Positions 1 through 9,998 of a DNA stretch of 64,000 nt are shown piece after piece (position 1 is the stretch's first letter; every line of letters starts with the position of its first letter). The position numbers and the translations under genes are program-made. This DNA comes from Shinisaurus crocodilurus. Taxonomy: Eukaryota > Chordata > Lepidosauria > Squamata > Shinisauridae. The notes beneath the pieces are model-generated. The model was not told the origin of the DNA, did not search any database, and was given only the letters and a program-made list of their open reading frames with translations. The stretch lies in NCBI GenBank assembly GCA_021292165.1, contig CM037878.1:3596001-3660000 (forward strand). The letters are read 5' to 3'.

Positions 1-314
1 ATAGTGGTTTGAAAGTACAAAATTAGATATAGTACTTCTCCCACATCCCTACGGATCAGATGGCATAACTTCCGGACAGCTTTGAGGGCAGGAATCTCAT
101 AAATCAGAAATTCATCAGAGTTTCCTGCATTGTCTTGCAAAACCACGTCTCTGCTGCTAATGCAAGGCTCCCGGCAAGTAAACCCCAAATTTTCAGGGCT
201 TTTAAATGACTGAATAATAGAAGCCGAGCCTCCTTCATAGAAAACACTCTGCTGTGGATTAAAAGCTTCCAAGTTAATCATTTCCCCTTTGCTCCCATTC
301 ATAACACACACACA

Positions 315-347
<33 letters not shown>

Positions 348-855
348 CGGCCCACAAGCATCACAGTCTGGCTGGTCGAGACCATCTTTCCATCCATCAG
401 CAGTTGATGGATTAATGCAGCTGAAAGGTTCCTTACAATGGCTTATCCCTTCTCCCTCTGGCTATGTGCTTTGAAAACCTTTCACGGCTCAGTGTGCCAA
501 GAAATCTCTCCCCCCCCCCGCTGCGATCCCAGTATCGTAGTCAAAACGCTGGCAGCAAGACCCCCACGCTAGCGACGTTGCAGGGGTCGGCAGCAACCAC
601 ACAGTCTAATTCTTAGCAGCTGGACAAGGCACAAAAGCAGCTCTGTGCAGGGGTACTTTTTTTCTGCTGTACAAAAAAAGAAAAAAAGAATGCATTCCAG
701 AAGGGTATATTTCTTTCTTTTCTACAGGCCTCCGCTACTATATCCAGGGAGTCTTTCCCTAGCTGGACAGCTGACGGGAAGGGACAGATGATCTCAAGCA
801 GAGTTGCTGGGTTCCAGGGCTTGGATGGAAGTTTCAGGGAGTTCCAGGGAGCGTC
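1..855. other. Unassigned sequence
   Basis: Apart from the AC microsatellite I see no coding exon or known repeat here. Confidence 0.5.
302..346 (+). repeat. (AC)n microsatellite
   Basis: CA/AC dinucleotides with one T interruption; the short open frame of His-Thr here is a by-product. Confidence 0.95.
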
Positions 856-1022
856 CGTCGCTCATTAAAAACCTGGTTGTTCAGGCGGGAATATGGGGTG
901 GGTTAAGATTTTTTATATTGTTTTAAATGTATTTTATTGTTTTTATTCTGTGTACATCGCCCAGGGTGGCTGGTTGCCGGCCAGATGGGCGATAAATAAA
1001 TATTAATAAATAATAATAATAA
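856..1022 (+). mobile_element. L2 LINE 3' end
   Basis: Encodes the last residues SLKTWLFRREYGVG and carries the 3' hairpin CGCCCAGGGTGGC...GCCAGATGGGCG followed by an (AATA)n/(AAT)n tail. Confidence 0.85.
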
Positions 1023-1193
1023 TAGTCTGATGGGGAAGGAGCAAAATCTCAGGGCGAGGAGCGAGAGTCAAGGGAGGAGGCTGCCTGTTCTCAGTTTGGA
1101 TTTCGAGCTTCTGCTTTTCACTCCGTGACCCCGTGCCTGCACCCCTTGTCCAGCAGGCCCAGCCATCAGCCAGAAGGCACACAGAGCAAGCGA

Positions 1194-2345
1194 GACAAAA
1201 GGAAGTCCTTTTTCACACAGCGCACAGTTAAACTGTGGGATTCGCGAAAACAAGGTGTGGTGATGGCTGGCCGCTAACTTGGATGGCTTTAAAAGGGGAT
1301 GAGGCAAACTCATGGTGGATAAGGCTATCAGCAGGGATGGGGACTCGGACTCGAGGACTCGACTTGTGAGTCGGACTGAGTCCCCCCTCTGACTCGACTC
1401 GGACTCGAGTCTCAATATTTTTAATGGGACTCGAGACTCGACTCGGGACTCGAGACCAAGGACTCGTCGTCAACATCCCTGGGCTGTTGACGAGTCTTCT
1501 GGCTGTGCCAGAAGGAGCGCGATCACCGGTGAAGAGCGCATGGAAGCGAGGCGCGCCGCTGCTCGGCCACTATGGACAGCTACCAGGAGCGCAGCCCCAA
1601 CGATGTGTTGAGATTTATTTTGATTGATGTGTTGTTGTGGGGGGTTAGGGTTAGGGTTAGGGTCAGACATTTTGGGTTTGGCTGCCTCCGCCTGCCTGTT
1701 TGGGGTTCCCAGCCTCCTCTGCCTGCCTGGTCTCTTCTTGACCTGTTCAGCAGTTGAATTGTCCAAGACAAAGGCCTCTGCCTGCCTGCTTTGGGGTTCC
1801 CTGCCTCCTCTGCCTGCCTGGTTTTTTGGGGTTTGTCTGCCTGGTCTGTTCTTGCCAAAATCAGTTGCAGAATTTTGAAATAAAAAGGCACACTTGTGCC
1901 TAGAATTTATTTAAGCCACACATCTGAAGTAGCCTTATTTTGTTGGGGGGAAAAACCACTGATTTTAATAGGGACTCGAGGAGTCAGCTTTGGGAGTGAC
2001 TCGGGACTCGTGAGTCACCATTTTGGACCAAGGACTCGGACTCGGACTTGAGACTCGGGTCCAAAGATTCGTGACTCGACTCGTGACTCGAGACCAAGGA
2101 CTCTTCAACATCCCTGGCTATCAGTGGCTACTACTAGTCATAATGGCTACATGCTACCTCCAGGATCAGAGGGGGCCTGCCCCTCAATCCCAGTGCTAGG
2201 GAACACGAGCGGGAGGATGTTATTGTGCTCCTGTCCGGATTGTGGGCTTCCCATTGGGGCATCTGGTTGGCCACGGTGGGAACAGAATGCTGGCCTAGAG
2301 AGGCCTTTGGTCTGATCCAGCATCAGGGCTCCTCTGACATTCTTA
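1194..2345 (+). mobile_element. CR1-clade LINE 3' end (second lineage), split by a hAT insertion
   Basis: Left part 1194-1331 has AAAGGAAGTCCTTTTTCAC and GGATGGCTTTAAAAGGGGAT, which read as the RT C-terminus with FKRG. Right part 2117-2345 has TCTGGTTGGCCACGGTGGG and TGGTCTGATCCAGCATC, the 3' UTR typical of this reptile LINE. The hAT element at 1332-2116 sits between them with duplicated target. Confidence 0.75.
1332..2116. mobile_element. Non-autonomous hAT element with GACTCG terminal arrays, copy 1
   Basis: The element is flanked by a perfect 8-bp duplication GCTATCAG (1324-1331 and 2117-2124), the hAT signature. Its ends are CAGGGATG and CATCCCTG. Both terminal regions (about 1340-1475 and 1970-2105) are dense in GACTCG/CGAGTC motifs. 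The middle shares the CTGCCTGCCT-rich and AAATAAAAAGGCACACTTG region with copy 2 (57278). The segment about 1486-1664 is not in copy 2. It is inserted in a CR1-clade LINE whose halves are at 1194-1331 and 2117-2345. No transposase is encoded. Confidence 0.9.
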
Positions 2346-2347
2346 CA

Positions 2348-2601
2348 CAGTCATGCCTTGGATTGAGAGCATAATTCGTTCCGGAAACGTGCTTGTAATC
2401 CAAAACACTCTTATACCAAAACGAAATCCCCCCCAAAAAAATGTGTACAGAGAATTCTAATTTCAGCCGTACTACAGTACTTGTATTGCAAGACGTCGCT
2501 TGTATATCAAGTTAAAAAAAAATAATTAAAAAATATTTAAAAATTTGCTTGTCTTGCAAAACGCTCTCAAACCAAGTTACTTGCAATCCAAGGTATTACT
2601 G
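2348..2601. mobile_element. Tigger/pogo-like MITE, copy 1
   Basis: Left end CAGTCATGCCTTGGATTG, right end (reversed) CAGTAATACCTTGGATTG. TA follows the right end at 2602; the left border reads TACA before CAGT, so its TA is one step off. The middle contains AATTCGTTCCGG and GTATTGCAAGACGTCGC. Confidence 0.82.
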
Positions 2602-2804
2602 TATTCTCCTGACCTACCCGGTGCTGCTGGGCTCTGTCCCTTTCCCACCTCTCTTCAGCCCAAGGCAATTACACACCATCAGGTCACCACAAATATTCTA
2701 AAGTGTATTTGAGCACCACACATTGACATTTTGCCTGCCAAGCTTGAGGCTTGGGATACCTGAAGGGGGGCTTGCTCCCATATAAACCAGCCTGTGTGCT
2801 CCCC

Positions 2805-3060
2805 CCCCCCAGGAGAGGGCCTTTTTGGTGATGGCAGCCTTCTTGTGGAACTCTCTCCCTAGGGAGCCTTGCCTGCAGCTCCCTCTCTTATCTTTTCGGT
2901 GCCAGGCAAAGCCTTGAACACATACAGGAGGCGACACTGCCCTGGGATGAGTAGCGGCAGCAGCTATGTTGGCAGCCTGGCAGCCATTTTGCATCCTCTG
3001 CAATACCCTGGGCTTAGTGTCCTTGTGGTGGGAGGGGGAATGGTGGCCACCATTAAAAAT
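2805..3060 (+). mobile_element. Old L2-like LINE fragment
   Basis: Encodes RAFLVMAAFLWNSLPREPCL, the L2-type LWNSLP block, and ends in an AAAATAAAATAAAAT tail. Divergence is high. Confidence 0.5.
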
Positions 3061-3129
3061 AAAATAAAATATGGAGGGGAACATTCCAGAAAATTCTGCA
3101 GCATGGCCTTCTTTGCCTATAGGGGTGAG

Positions 3130-3849
3130 TGTCAAGGTTCCACCTGTACCAGGACACCTTGATCAGCTCCTTAAAGATATTTTTGCCTCTTTAAGAGCCG
3201 CTCCTGTATCAGGATGCCAATTCTCTGCCTTTTACCTTCTCTTCCCAGTAACGTGGGATTAGGCTTTAGGCGTGGTGCAAAAGACATTCCAAACAACTTG
3301 ATGTTAACAATAACTGTTTACTTTAGTAAATTTTGGTATAATAGATTCACAATAATGTAAGGTAATTACACAAATAGAGCTGTATACTTTCAAAAAGCAG
3401 GTATAAGAGAAATAAAAGAAATAATAACGCAGTTCTCTTTAGCCTAGCTACTCTTTCACCCGTAACCTTAATAGAGATTCCTTCCCAGCCTAGCCCTGGC
3501 TGTTCTGCATTCTTCAGTGATATTCAGACTCTGCTTCTCTGTCTGCTCTCTGCCTCTTGGTGCCTGCAGCTCCTCTCCTCCCCACAGCTTCTCTCTGCTG
3601 CTGCTTCTGCCTCCCCTTTATATACACTCTCACAACTTCAGGAGGCTACAATCAGGTGACCTCAAACTGGGGAAACGAAACTTAACTCTATTAGGGGGGA
3701 AAGGAGACTTCTCTCTATGAGGGGAGGAAAGGAAACTTTAACTCCATGAGGGGAAAATGAAACCCACGAATGCCCCCCTCCCATCAGGAGATGTTTGGGC
3801 CTACAGGCTCCAACCTAACTCAAGCCTGTGTAGGCCTCAATCCTTCACA
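3130..3849 (-). mobile_element. Solo LTR with 5-bp target duplication
   Basis: A 720-bp unit with TG..CA ends (TGTCAAGG ... CCTTCACA) is flanked by GTGAG at 3125-3129 and 3850-3854. A TATA-like GTATATAAAGGGG on the minus strand (about 3617-3626) suggests transcription on that strand. No internal retroviral or gypsy genes adjoin it. The LTR class is not determined. Confidence 0.82.
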
Positions 3850-3854
3850 GTGAG

Positions 3855-4283
3855 GAAAAGAAAAGCTCATGGAAATCTCCTCCAAAAAAACGTATCCTGA
3901 GAAACATCAGTTCAGCTCTGATTTATACCAAGGCTGGCTAAGCCGGGGCCTTCATGATGCCCACCCATCACGCTTTAACCTGCTGCGCCTTTCTGTGCCT
4001 GAAGAGGGCTCTGAGGTTTGAGAAAGCAAACATGCCCACCTCCAGCGTTTCATCGATAACGTTTGTAGCCCCCTGTGTTTCATAACAAGGGCTGCTTCCC
4101 AAGCCTAGACGCCGTCCCGCTCCACTGGAACGTAGGACTCTCCTCCACAATGCCGCTCTGTACGGGCCAAAGGCCATATCCATTGACTCTGGACTGGAGT
4201 AACCTGCTCTCCACTAGTTCAGAAACCAAGAGGGTTGTGGTAAGGAAGTTAAGCCACTTCCTTGGTTCGTTTTCCAGCTGACT
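3855..4283. other. Unassigned sequence
   Basis: Flank of the solo LTR; short open frames overlap on both strands without domain features. Confidence 0.5.
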
Positions 4284-4860
4284 TATGGCCCAATAAATCA
4301 ACCAGAGCGGGTAAAAAGAATTCCTTTATTCAAATACAGCGCTGTATGGCTCCACTCCAAAGCAGAGTGAGACAAATCCACCATTAGAAATACAAGCATT
4401 CTTATACTTTTTCTACAAGCATCTTACTCTTGCGCATGCGTGTTAACAAATTCTATAAGGTGAGCTCATTGTTTCTTTTTACTGTGACATAATGATGTTT
4501 TTACAATATCTGGTTTCTCTTTCAAGCAGTAAATAACAATTAATTGACATGTGTGTACTGAGGAGTTTTTAGGGAGTGAAAGGCATCTTTGAAGTAACTT
4601 CTCCTTATCTCAATACCAATTAACTGTTAGACACAGGTTTACTTCAACAGGTCACAAGAAATCAAGAGGCCCCTTAGAGGCCATTTGTATTAGAATCATA
4701 GTGTTACATTGTGTTACATTTCATTATGTAAGATAGAACTTTCTACATACAGAGTAGCATAGGATTTCATACAAGTAAAAGCATAGGAAATATTTGTTGC
4801 AAGTCATGTGATTATATACCGTAGAAATCATATACTGAAATTATATTTTACCACAGGGTG
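4284..4860 (-). mobile_element. LTR-like AT-rich stretch (tentative)
   Basis: An AATAAAGG signal on the minus strand near 4322 and an AT-rich 570-bp body ending TACCACA suggest a degraded LTR. TGACT occurs at both borders but does not abut TG..CA ends. Confidence 0.3.
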
Positions 4861-5000
4861 ACTGTTGGTGCACAATTGTCCTGAGAGTGTGGAAATATAA
4901 CTTGGAAGGAAGCTGCTGACATGGGTCAAAGGACAGGCTGAACACTCCATGGAGCTTCAGTGTTCATGTGCATTTATATTCATGTGCTCTAGAGACAAGA

Positions 5001-5166
5001 TCCAGGGTGGCGTAGTGGTTAGAGTGTTGGGCTGGGACTCGGGAGAGCTGGGTTCTAGTCCCCCCTCAGCCATGAAGCTTGCTGGGTGAATTTGGGCCAA
5101 TCCCTGACTCTCAGCCTAACCTACCTCCCAGGGTTGTTGTGAGGATAAAATAGAGAGGAGCAGGAG
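5001..5166 (+). mobile_element. Sauria SINE, head and body only, fused to CR1
   Basis: tRNA-like head (GTGGCGTAGTGGTTAGAGTG), then CATGAAGCTTGCTGGGTG, CTCTCAGCCTAACCTACC and GGGTTGTTGTGAGGATAAAA. The Bov-B-like 3' tail is absent; sequence runs at GGAGGATTT straight into CR1 RT at 5167. Confidence 0.85.
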
Positions 5167-5575
5167 GATTTTTATTAATGACTTGGATGAGGAGGTGCAG
5201 GGAACGCTTATCAAATTTGTAGATGGCACAAAATTGGGTAGTACTTAAAGGGTTGTCACACAGAGGAGGGCCAGGATCTCTTCTCGATCATCCCAGTCTG
5301 CAGGACACGGAATAATGGGCTCAAGTTACAGGAACCCAGATTCCACCTACACATCAGGAAAAAATTCCTGACTGTCAGAGCAATAAGACAATGGAGTCGA
5401 CTACCTAGGGAGGTGGTGGGCTCCCCCACTCCGGAGGCATTCAAGGTGCAGCTGGACGGCCATCTGTCAGGGATGCTTTGACCTGGATTCCTGCATTGAG
5501 CAGGGGGTTGGACTCGATGGCCTTGTAGGCCCCTTCCAACTCTACTTTTCTATGATTCTATGATTCAAAGCATCT
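5167..5575 (+). mobile_element. CR1 LINE fragment with internal deletion, joined to a SINE
   Basis: It starts in the RT at TTTTTATTAATGACTTGGAT and runs through the AGATGGCACAAAATTGGGT catalytic region. It then jumps near 5247 to GTCACACAGAGGAGGGC, skipping about 540 bases of the full CR1. The 3' end with GGGGTTGGACTCGATGG and ATTCTATGATTC is complete. Confidence 0.85.
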
Positions 5576-5596
5576 CCAGTTGACATGTCTCTATAG

Positions 5597-5650
5597 AAGA
5601 AGAAGAAGAAGAAGAAGAAGAAGAAGAAGAAGAAGAAGAAGAAGAAGAAC
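5597..5650 (+). repeat. (GAA)n microsatellite
   Basis: Uninterrupted AGA/GAA triplets, about 18 units, between a CR1 and an L2 copy. Confidence 0.95.
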
Positions 5651-5654
5651 CACC

Positions 5655-6283
5655 ACCCATCAGTGGTTCATGCCTTGGTCTCCTCTCGCCTAGACTACTG
5701 TAATGAGCTCTACGTGGGGTTACCCTTGAAGATGGTTCAGAAGCTACACCTGGTACAGAACGCGGCAGCTCGCTTGGTTAACTTAAAGGCAGCCACCAGC
5801 AGGATCACATCATGCCAGTGCTCAAGGAGCTGCACTGGCTACCAGTTGCTTGCCGAGCTGAATTCAAGGTGTTAGTTTTGACCTTTAAAACCCTATACGG
5901 CTCCGGTCCAGTTTATCTCAAGGAGCGTCTCCAGCAACATCAAGTAGGCCGCTCAACAAGATCTGCCACAGACGGCCTTCTCCTTGTCCCTTCAGCCAGA
6001 GCAGCTAGACTGATGGGGACGAGGAAGAGGGCCTTTTCTGTGGCGGCCCCCGTACTGTGGAACTCTCTCCCGAGTGACCTCCGCCATGCCCTCTCTCTGC
6101 TGAATTTCCGCCGCTCATTAAAAACCTGGCCGTTCAGGCGGGAATATGGGGTGGGTTATGATTTTAAATTTTTTTAATACTGTTTTAAATGTATTTTATC
6201 TTGTTTTATCCTATGTACATCGCCCAGGGTGGCCGGTTGCTGGCCAGATGGGCGATTAATAAATGTAAATAAATAATTAAATA
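5655..6283 (+). mobile_element. L2 LINE 3' region
   Basis: RT C-terminal coding sequence (SRLDYCNELYVGLP, KLHLVQNAAARLV) shifts frame near 5800 and continues (ELHWLPVACRAEFKVLVLT, AFSVAAPVLWNSLPSDLRH, LKTWPFRREYGVG) to the hairpin and AAATAAAT tail. The LHWLPV and LWNSLP blocks are typical of L2. Confidence 0.88.
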
Positions 6284-6395
6284 AATACCTTTCAGAAGAG
6301 GTCAGCCACACTGCAAAGCAGAGGTGCAGTCCCACCTGGCATGTAGGAGGCCCCATGTGGGCCTAGAGCTTAGCTTTGCAGAGGGCCCAAACTCT

Positions 6396-6590
6396 AAAAA
6401 GAAAGAAAGAAAGAAAGAAAGATTTCTTGCCTGGTAAGGCATGGTGGAGAGCAAGCACAGGGGTGGGTGGTGGGAGGTGGAGGAAGCGTGGAGAGAGAGA
6501 GAGAGACAGAGAGAGAGAGGAAGAGGAAGAGGAAAAGAGAAGGCTGGGCGGGGGAGGGGAGAGAGACAGAGAGGGTGGTCAGGGGGAAGA
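6396..6590 (+). repeat. (GAAA)n and GA-rich purine tract
   Basis: AAGAAAGAAAG units at 6398-6422, then GAGAGA/GGAAGA-rich sequence at 6487-6590. Confidence 0.9.
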
Positions 6591-6616
6591 GAAATCGGGG
6601 GTGATGCGCCCAGGAG

Positions 6617-6728
6617 TGTGATAAATGCCAAGAGCTGCACCTAGGAAAAAGGAACCAAATGCACAGTTACAGGATGGGGGATACTTGGCTCAACAAGACT
6701 ACAAGCGAGAAGGATCTTGGAGTTGCCT
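6617..6728 (+). mobile_element. CR1 LINE RT fragment
   Basis: Matches 16600-16700 of the full CR1 (GATAAATGCCAAG.GCTGCACC, TTGGCTCAACAA.ACTACAAG) without a CR1 3' end. Confidence 0.75.
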
Positions 6729-8245
6729 GGGGGCATTTTGCCCAGAGCCCGCTCAGCCCTAGCGGCAGGACGACCACTGAGAGTATGGGTAGTGATTTAA
6801 CAGGAGCAGAAAAGAGGGACTGTACTTCGTAAACAGGGACAATTTGGAGCACGTCGTGTTCACCACCCGTGATAGTTCGACACAAAAGCTCTCCGCCTGG
6901 GCCCCTGGAAATCCTGGTTCGAGTCCTCCTGGAGTCTGTGGCAGCTTAGTTAGGCAGAGAGGCGGTGTCTTCCCAACGTCTACCCCGCCCCACCCCGCAC
7001 ACCCACCCCGTTTCCGTTCATCTAGGACCACAGGATCACCTTTAAGGGTCACTTGTGGGGTGTGCCCTCTCTCTCTTTCCTCCAAGTCCCCACCACAACC
7101 AGGGTTTCTTTCATCCAAAGCAAGCTCAAAGGGAGCTGTTTACTGACTCCGTCCCAGCCCGTCTTCTAATGCCGCTGGGTAACCTGAGGATAAGGCGCCC
7201 CAGATAATGCCATTTCTGTCCCAGGGTGTGTTTTGGGAGTGGAAGTCAGGCTCTGTTTTCACTGGCTGTGCAGCCCCAAACCCTTGTTTTTCAAAATACC
7301 GTAAAATGCATAAAGGAGCGTTTTGACTTGAGGCAAGACCAGGACCAGCTGCGTTTGGAGGCCAAAATAATAAACCCTTCAAGGTGAGCGGAAGGCGGAT
7401 CAAAGCGCAGAAGGAAACAGACCCGGGAAGAGACGAGAGAGCCGGGGAGTCACTGCACCAGAGTCGAAGCCGTTGGCCTCTCTCACCGCCGGCCCTGACA
7501 GACACACGGTGCGTTTCCTCCGTGTACTCACTAAGCGCAAGAGATTCCGAACACCACCTTAACAGGCCTCGACAAGAGCTACTCCACGTAGAACTGGACG
7601 GGATGTTGCGCACAACGGCCGTGTCCTGGAGAGAGCCCTGGCCCCGCGTGCCATCGGTAGCTAACTTGCAGCATGGCACATGTGCACAAGGCCTGGCGGA
7701 GAGGGGGGGTATACTATTGGACTTCAACTGGCGAATCAGGACCCCCGACTGTCTTGCAGCCTGGCGTAAGATGGGCCCTGGTCTCTCTGTTCTCCTACAC
7801 ACACACACACACACACCAGCTTACCGGGAGGCGGCAGGAAGCAGTTCCTTTCTTTTTTAACGCGTAGTCAGGCAAGGGCATTGCACAGCGAACGAAGTGC
7901 CCGCTGCCGAGACTCCAGCCCGGTCCTCCGTCTCCATTTCCCCCAAAGTCCCGCTGCGTCCTGTGGGGGCCTGCCATGATAGCAGCTGCCAATCATCTGG
8001 TAGTTTGGGGGGAGACTGCAGGGCCCGGATTTGCACCCCAAAGTCCAGCCGTAGTAGAACCCCCCCGGTGAATGGTGATGAAGAGTCCTGTCTCTCTGTC
8101 CCCCCCAGTGGCTTTTTTTTTAAAAAAAAATGAAAAGCAGCCTTGGGAGGCTGCAGTCAGGAGCAGAAGAGCCGGGGGCACCGAGGAACAGGCTGCGCCA
8201 CACACACACACTCCCATCTTTGAGCAGACTGTTTCTCTGCTTTAA
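6729..8245. other. Unassigned sequence
   Basis: Contains a short (AC)n at 7797-7818 and a T8/A9 run at 8115-8130. Open frames (up to 224 codons, minus strand 7140-7814) lack recognisable domains and overlap opposite-strand frames. Confidence 0.45.

Positions 8246-8311
<66 letters not shown>
8246..8311 (+). repeat. (AAT)n microsatellite
   Basis: About 22 uninterrupted AAT units. Confidence 0.95.
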
Positions 8312-8465
8312 TGCCCCAGGCTGCTTTTCTCACTCTGGCAGAAAAGACACAGATCTCAGTCGTAGGGGTGGGGAATTAGGGAGTGTGTGCAATTTTTAGC
8401 AGACCAAAAGGCAGGACAGAAAGTTGTGTGGCCTCTGCCCCAGTGCTAATCCGCCCTGCTGCATG

Positions 8466-8652
8466 GGGGGAGGTGAGAAGGGGGGGGGGAGAAGGTGAAA
8501 GAGAGAGAGAAGGTGAAAGAGAGAGAAGAGGAAGAGAGAATGGTAATAGAGAAAGGGGAATAGACAGAGAGAAAGGGGGAAGAGTGAAGAGAGAGAGAGA
8601 GAGAAGGGGAGAGACGGAGACAGAGAGGGAGAGAGAGAGAGAGAGAGAGATG
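8466..8652 (+). repeat. GA-rich purine tract
   Basis: Nearly continuous G/A sequence on the plus strand with GAGAGA runs. Confidence 0.9.
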
Positions 8653-9691
8653 TGGATTTTGTACCGTGTGGGGGAGCGTCTTCAAGGAAAACCATGTCCC
8701 AATATTTTCCTGAAATTTCCCAGGGAACCCACAAATCTTACCAATGGCTCCCCTGACCTAATATCCTTTTTGAGGTGGAGTGACCAGAACTGTACAGTTT
8801 TCCAAATGTGGACATGCCGTCGATTCTCGTGTTGGTGCTGCGATGCACACTTTGTCTTTGTCCCTTTCATAGGAATGTCTAACATTACATTTGCGATCGG
8901 GGTGCCAGGATCAAGGGGTGAAACACTCTGTCCCCAAACGAAGCTGGATTTTGCCTTTGCAATGTCCCAAAGAAGGAATGCAGGCAGAGAGGCTAACTCA
9001 GGTGACGTCTTGTTGGCAGGCACTGGAGTGGGCTTCAGTGAGTGTACTTAGGATGTTCTTTCCAAACTTTGTTTTTACTGATTTTTAATGTGGTGGTACA
9101 TATACATTCCTGGTTTCTGAGGCTCCAGAGCACCAGAGCCTTAGTTTCTATTAGGTCAGAATGAAGGGAGGGAGGGAGGGGTTTTGACCCCATGTGCTTC
9201 GGAGCTGCTGGGCTGGCCCCTGTAGGAGTGAACCCCGTGTCCTTCTGCTCCAGTGGCAGAAGCTTCAACCTGCTGTTTGTCAGCTTGAAATGCCTGACAA
9301 AGGCTGGTCGTGACTGTACACTTCCAAGGCGGTTCTCTCTTTGGTTTCGATGGCCTCATAGATAGTGCGGCCACTTACGCATGGCTAAAAAAGGAGGCGA
9401 TGCATCACTGAAAAAAAAGAGGACACCGATTTGCATACATTTGCATATGTTAATTATAAAATGATTAACATTTAAATAGAAATACAGTATATCTCGCCCT
9501 AGTGGGGAAGACGGTGACCAGGTGAGCGGTGTGCCTTGTGAGGCTACTGTCCAGGGGCTCCCTGGGGGTGGGCAACCTCCAGAGTCCAGCCACTCTCCCT
9601 TCAGAGGGTTCTTCATCTTTAAACTGGAGTTGAACTGGACAGCCCTTCAAGCACAGGGTGCCTTCAGGCAGAGGGCTGTCCTCTGTAAACA
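8653..9691. other. Unassigned, with one possible old LINE piece
   Basis: TTGAGGTGGAGTGACCAGAACTG and TTTTCCAAATGTGGAC (8770-8815) resemble a minus-strand fragment of the second CR1-clade lineage. The rest is unassigned. Confidence 0.4.
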
Positions 9692-9998
9692 AGGCTCACA
9701 CAGAGGAGGGACCAGGATCTCTTCTCGATCATCCCACGGAATAATGGGCTCAAGTTACAGGAACCTAGATTCCACCTAAACATCAGGAAAAATTTCCTGA
9801 CTGTCAGAGCAATAAGACAATGGAACCAACTACCTAGGGAGGTGGTGGGTTCTCCCACTCTTGAGGCATTCAAGGTGCAGCTGGACGGCCATCTGTCAGG
9901 GATGCTTTGACCTGGATTCCTGCATTGAGCAGGGGGTTGGACTCGATGGCCTTGTAGGCCCCTTCCAACTCTACCTTTCTATGATTCTATGATTCTAG
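9692..9998 (+). mobile_element. CR1 LINE 3' fragment
   Basis: 5'-truncated copy beginning at TCACACAGAGGAGGGACC. It encodes the C-terminal RIRKNFLTVRAIRQW-type block and the 3' UTR, ending in TTCTATGATTCTATGATTCT. Confidence 0.88.

Noticed and set aside
289..474. Open frame with a His-Thr run
   Set aside because: It is the translation of an AC microsatellite.
1641..1665. Chromosome end or fusion site (TTAGGG repeats)
   Set aside because: Only about four units, enclosed within a hAT element with intact target duplication.
4284..4860. Confident LTR call
   Set aside because: Polyadenylation-like signal present, but no TG..CA ends with matching duplication; kept only as tentative.
7140..7814. 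224-codon minus-strand open frame
   Set aside because: No recognisable domain, biased composition, overlaps an opposite-strand frame of 158 codons; no splice or conservation evidence.
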